Of a stretch of DNA of 6,620 nt, positions 6,580 to 6,620 are shown piece by piece (position 1 is the stretch's first letter; every line of letters starts with the position of its first letter). Location: NCBI GenBank assembly GCA_023145575.1, contig JAGLDN010000189.1:1-6620 (forward strand). Reading direction: 5' to 3'. Source of the stretch: Psychromonas sp. (lineage in GTDB: Bacteria > Pseudomonadota > Gammaproteobacteria > Enterobacterales > Psychromonadaceae). The notes beneath the pieces are model-generated. The model did no database searches. It was not told the DNA's origin and saw nothing but the letters and a program-made list of their open reading frames with translations. Position numbers and translations under genes: made by a program.

Positions 6580-6620
6580 TAGGGGGTGTTGATCTTTCAC
6601 ATTGGCAACCAAATCATTGA
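6580..6620 (+). mobile_element. Probable left end of a second IS5-type element (runs off window)
   Basis: tagggggtgttgatctttc (6580-6598) repeats the IS5 left end at 5234-5252 at 16 of 19 positions in the same orientation, and it fits IS5-group termini better than the first copy. It starts within ctag (6579-6582), a plausible short target site. Only 41 bp are visible, so the transposase cannot be checked. Confidence 0.45.

Overview
The window looks like a low-GC gammaproteobacterial chromosome segment: a conserved housekeeping operon flanked on both sides by dead insertion sequences. The three intact genes, all on the minus strand, are leuS (leucyl-tRNA synthetase), lptE (outer-membrane LPS-assembly lipoprotein) and holA (DNA polymerase III delta subunit). 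This order is the classic leuS-lptE-holA cluster of Gammaproteobacteria. Protein style (close to marine Alteromonadales-like groups such as Psychromonas, Colwellia or Moritella) and IS load fit a psychrophilic or marine lineage, but I cannot fix the genus from sequence alone.

Layout. Bases 1-655 (minus): decayed IS4-family transposase with three in-frame stops and two frame changes, cut by the window edge. 656-813: short AT-rich interval after holA with a 9-bp inverted repeat, no gene and no clear terminator; nadD, the usual next gene, is not there. 814-1809 holA, 1814-2395 lptE, 2475-5054 leuS, all minus. 5055-5233: leuS leader, with an AT-rich octamer tandem repeat and a plausible promoter. 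5234-6620 (plus): a row of broken IS elements. These are an IS5-family left end with a preserved promoter and the first part of its transposase (5234 to about 5524), an internally deleted IS30 transposase (5528-5943), an unassigned spacer with a GC-rich hairpin and a 7-bp palindrome (5944 to about 6206), an IS630-family N-terminal fragment with a frameshift (about 6207-6538), and what looks like the left end of a second IS5-type element running off the window (from 6580).

How the genes work together: leuS is probably transcribed from a promoter near 5121-5149 and reads through lptE into holA. The lptE-holA gap is 4 nt, which suggests translational coupling. The three products serve translation, outer-membrane LPS export and replication, so the operon is maintained by selection while its surroundings collect and lose IS elements. 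I found no novel multi-gene system. The most informative signals are the nested IS remains, the shared IS5-like ends, the preserved promoter on a dead transposase, and the missing nadD.
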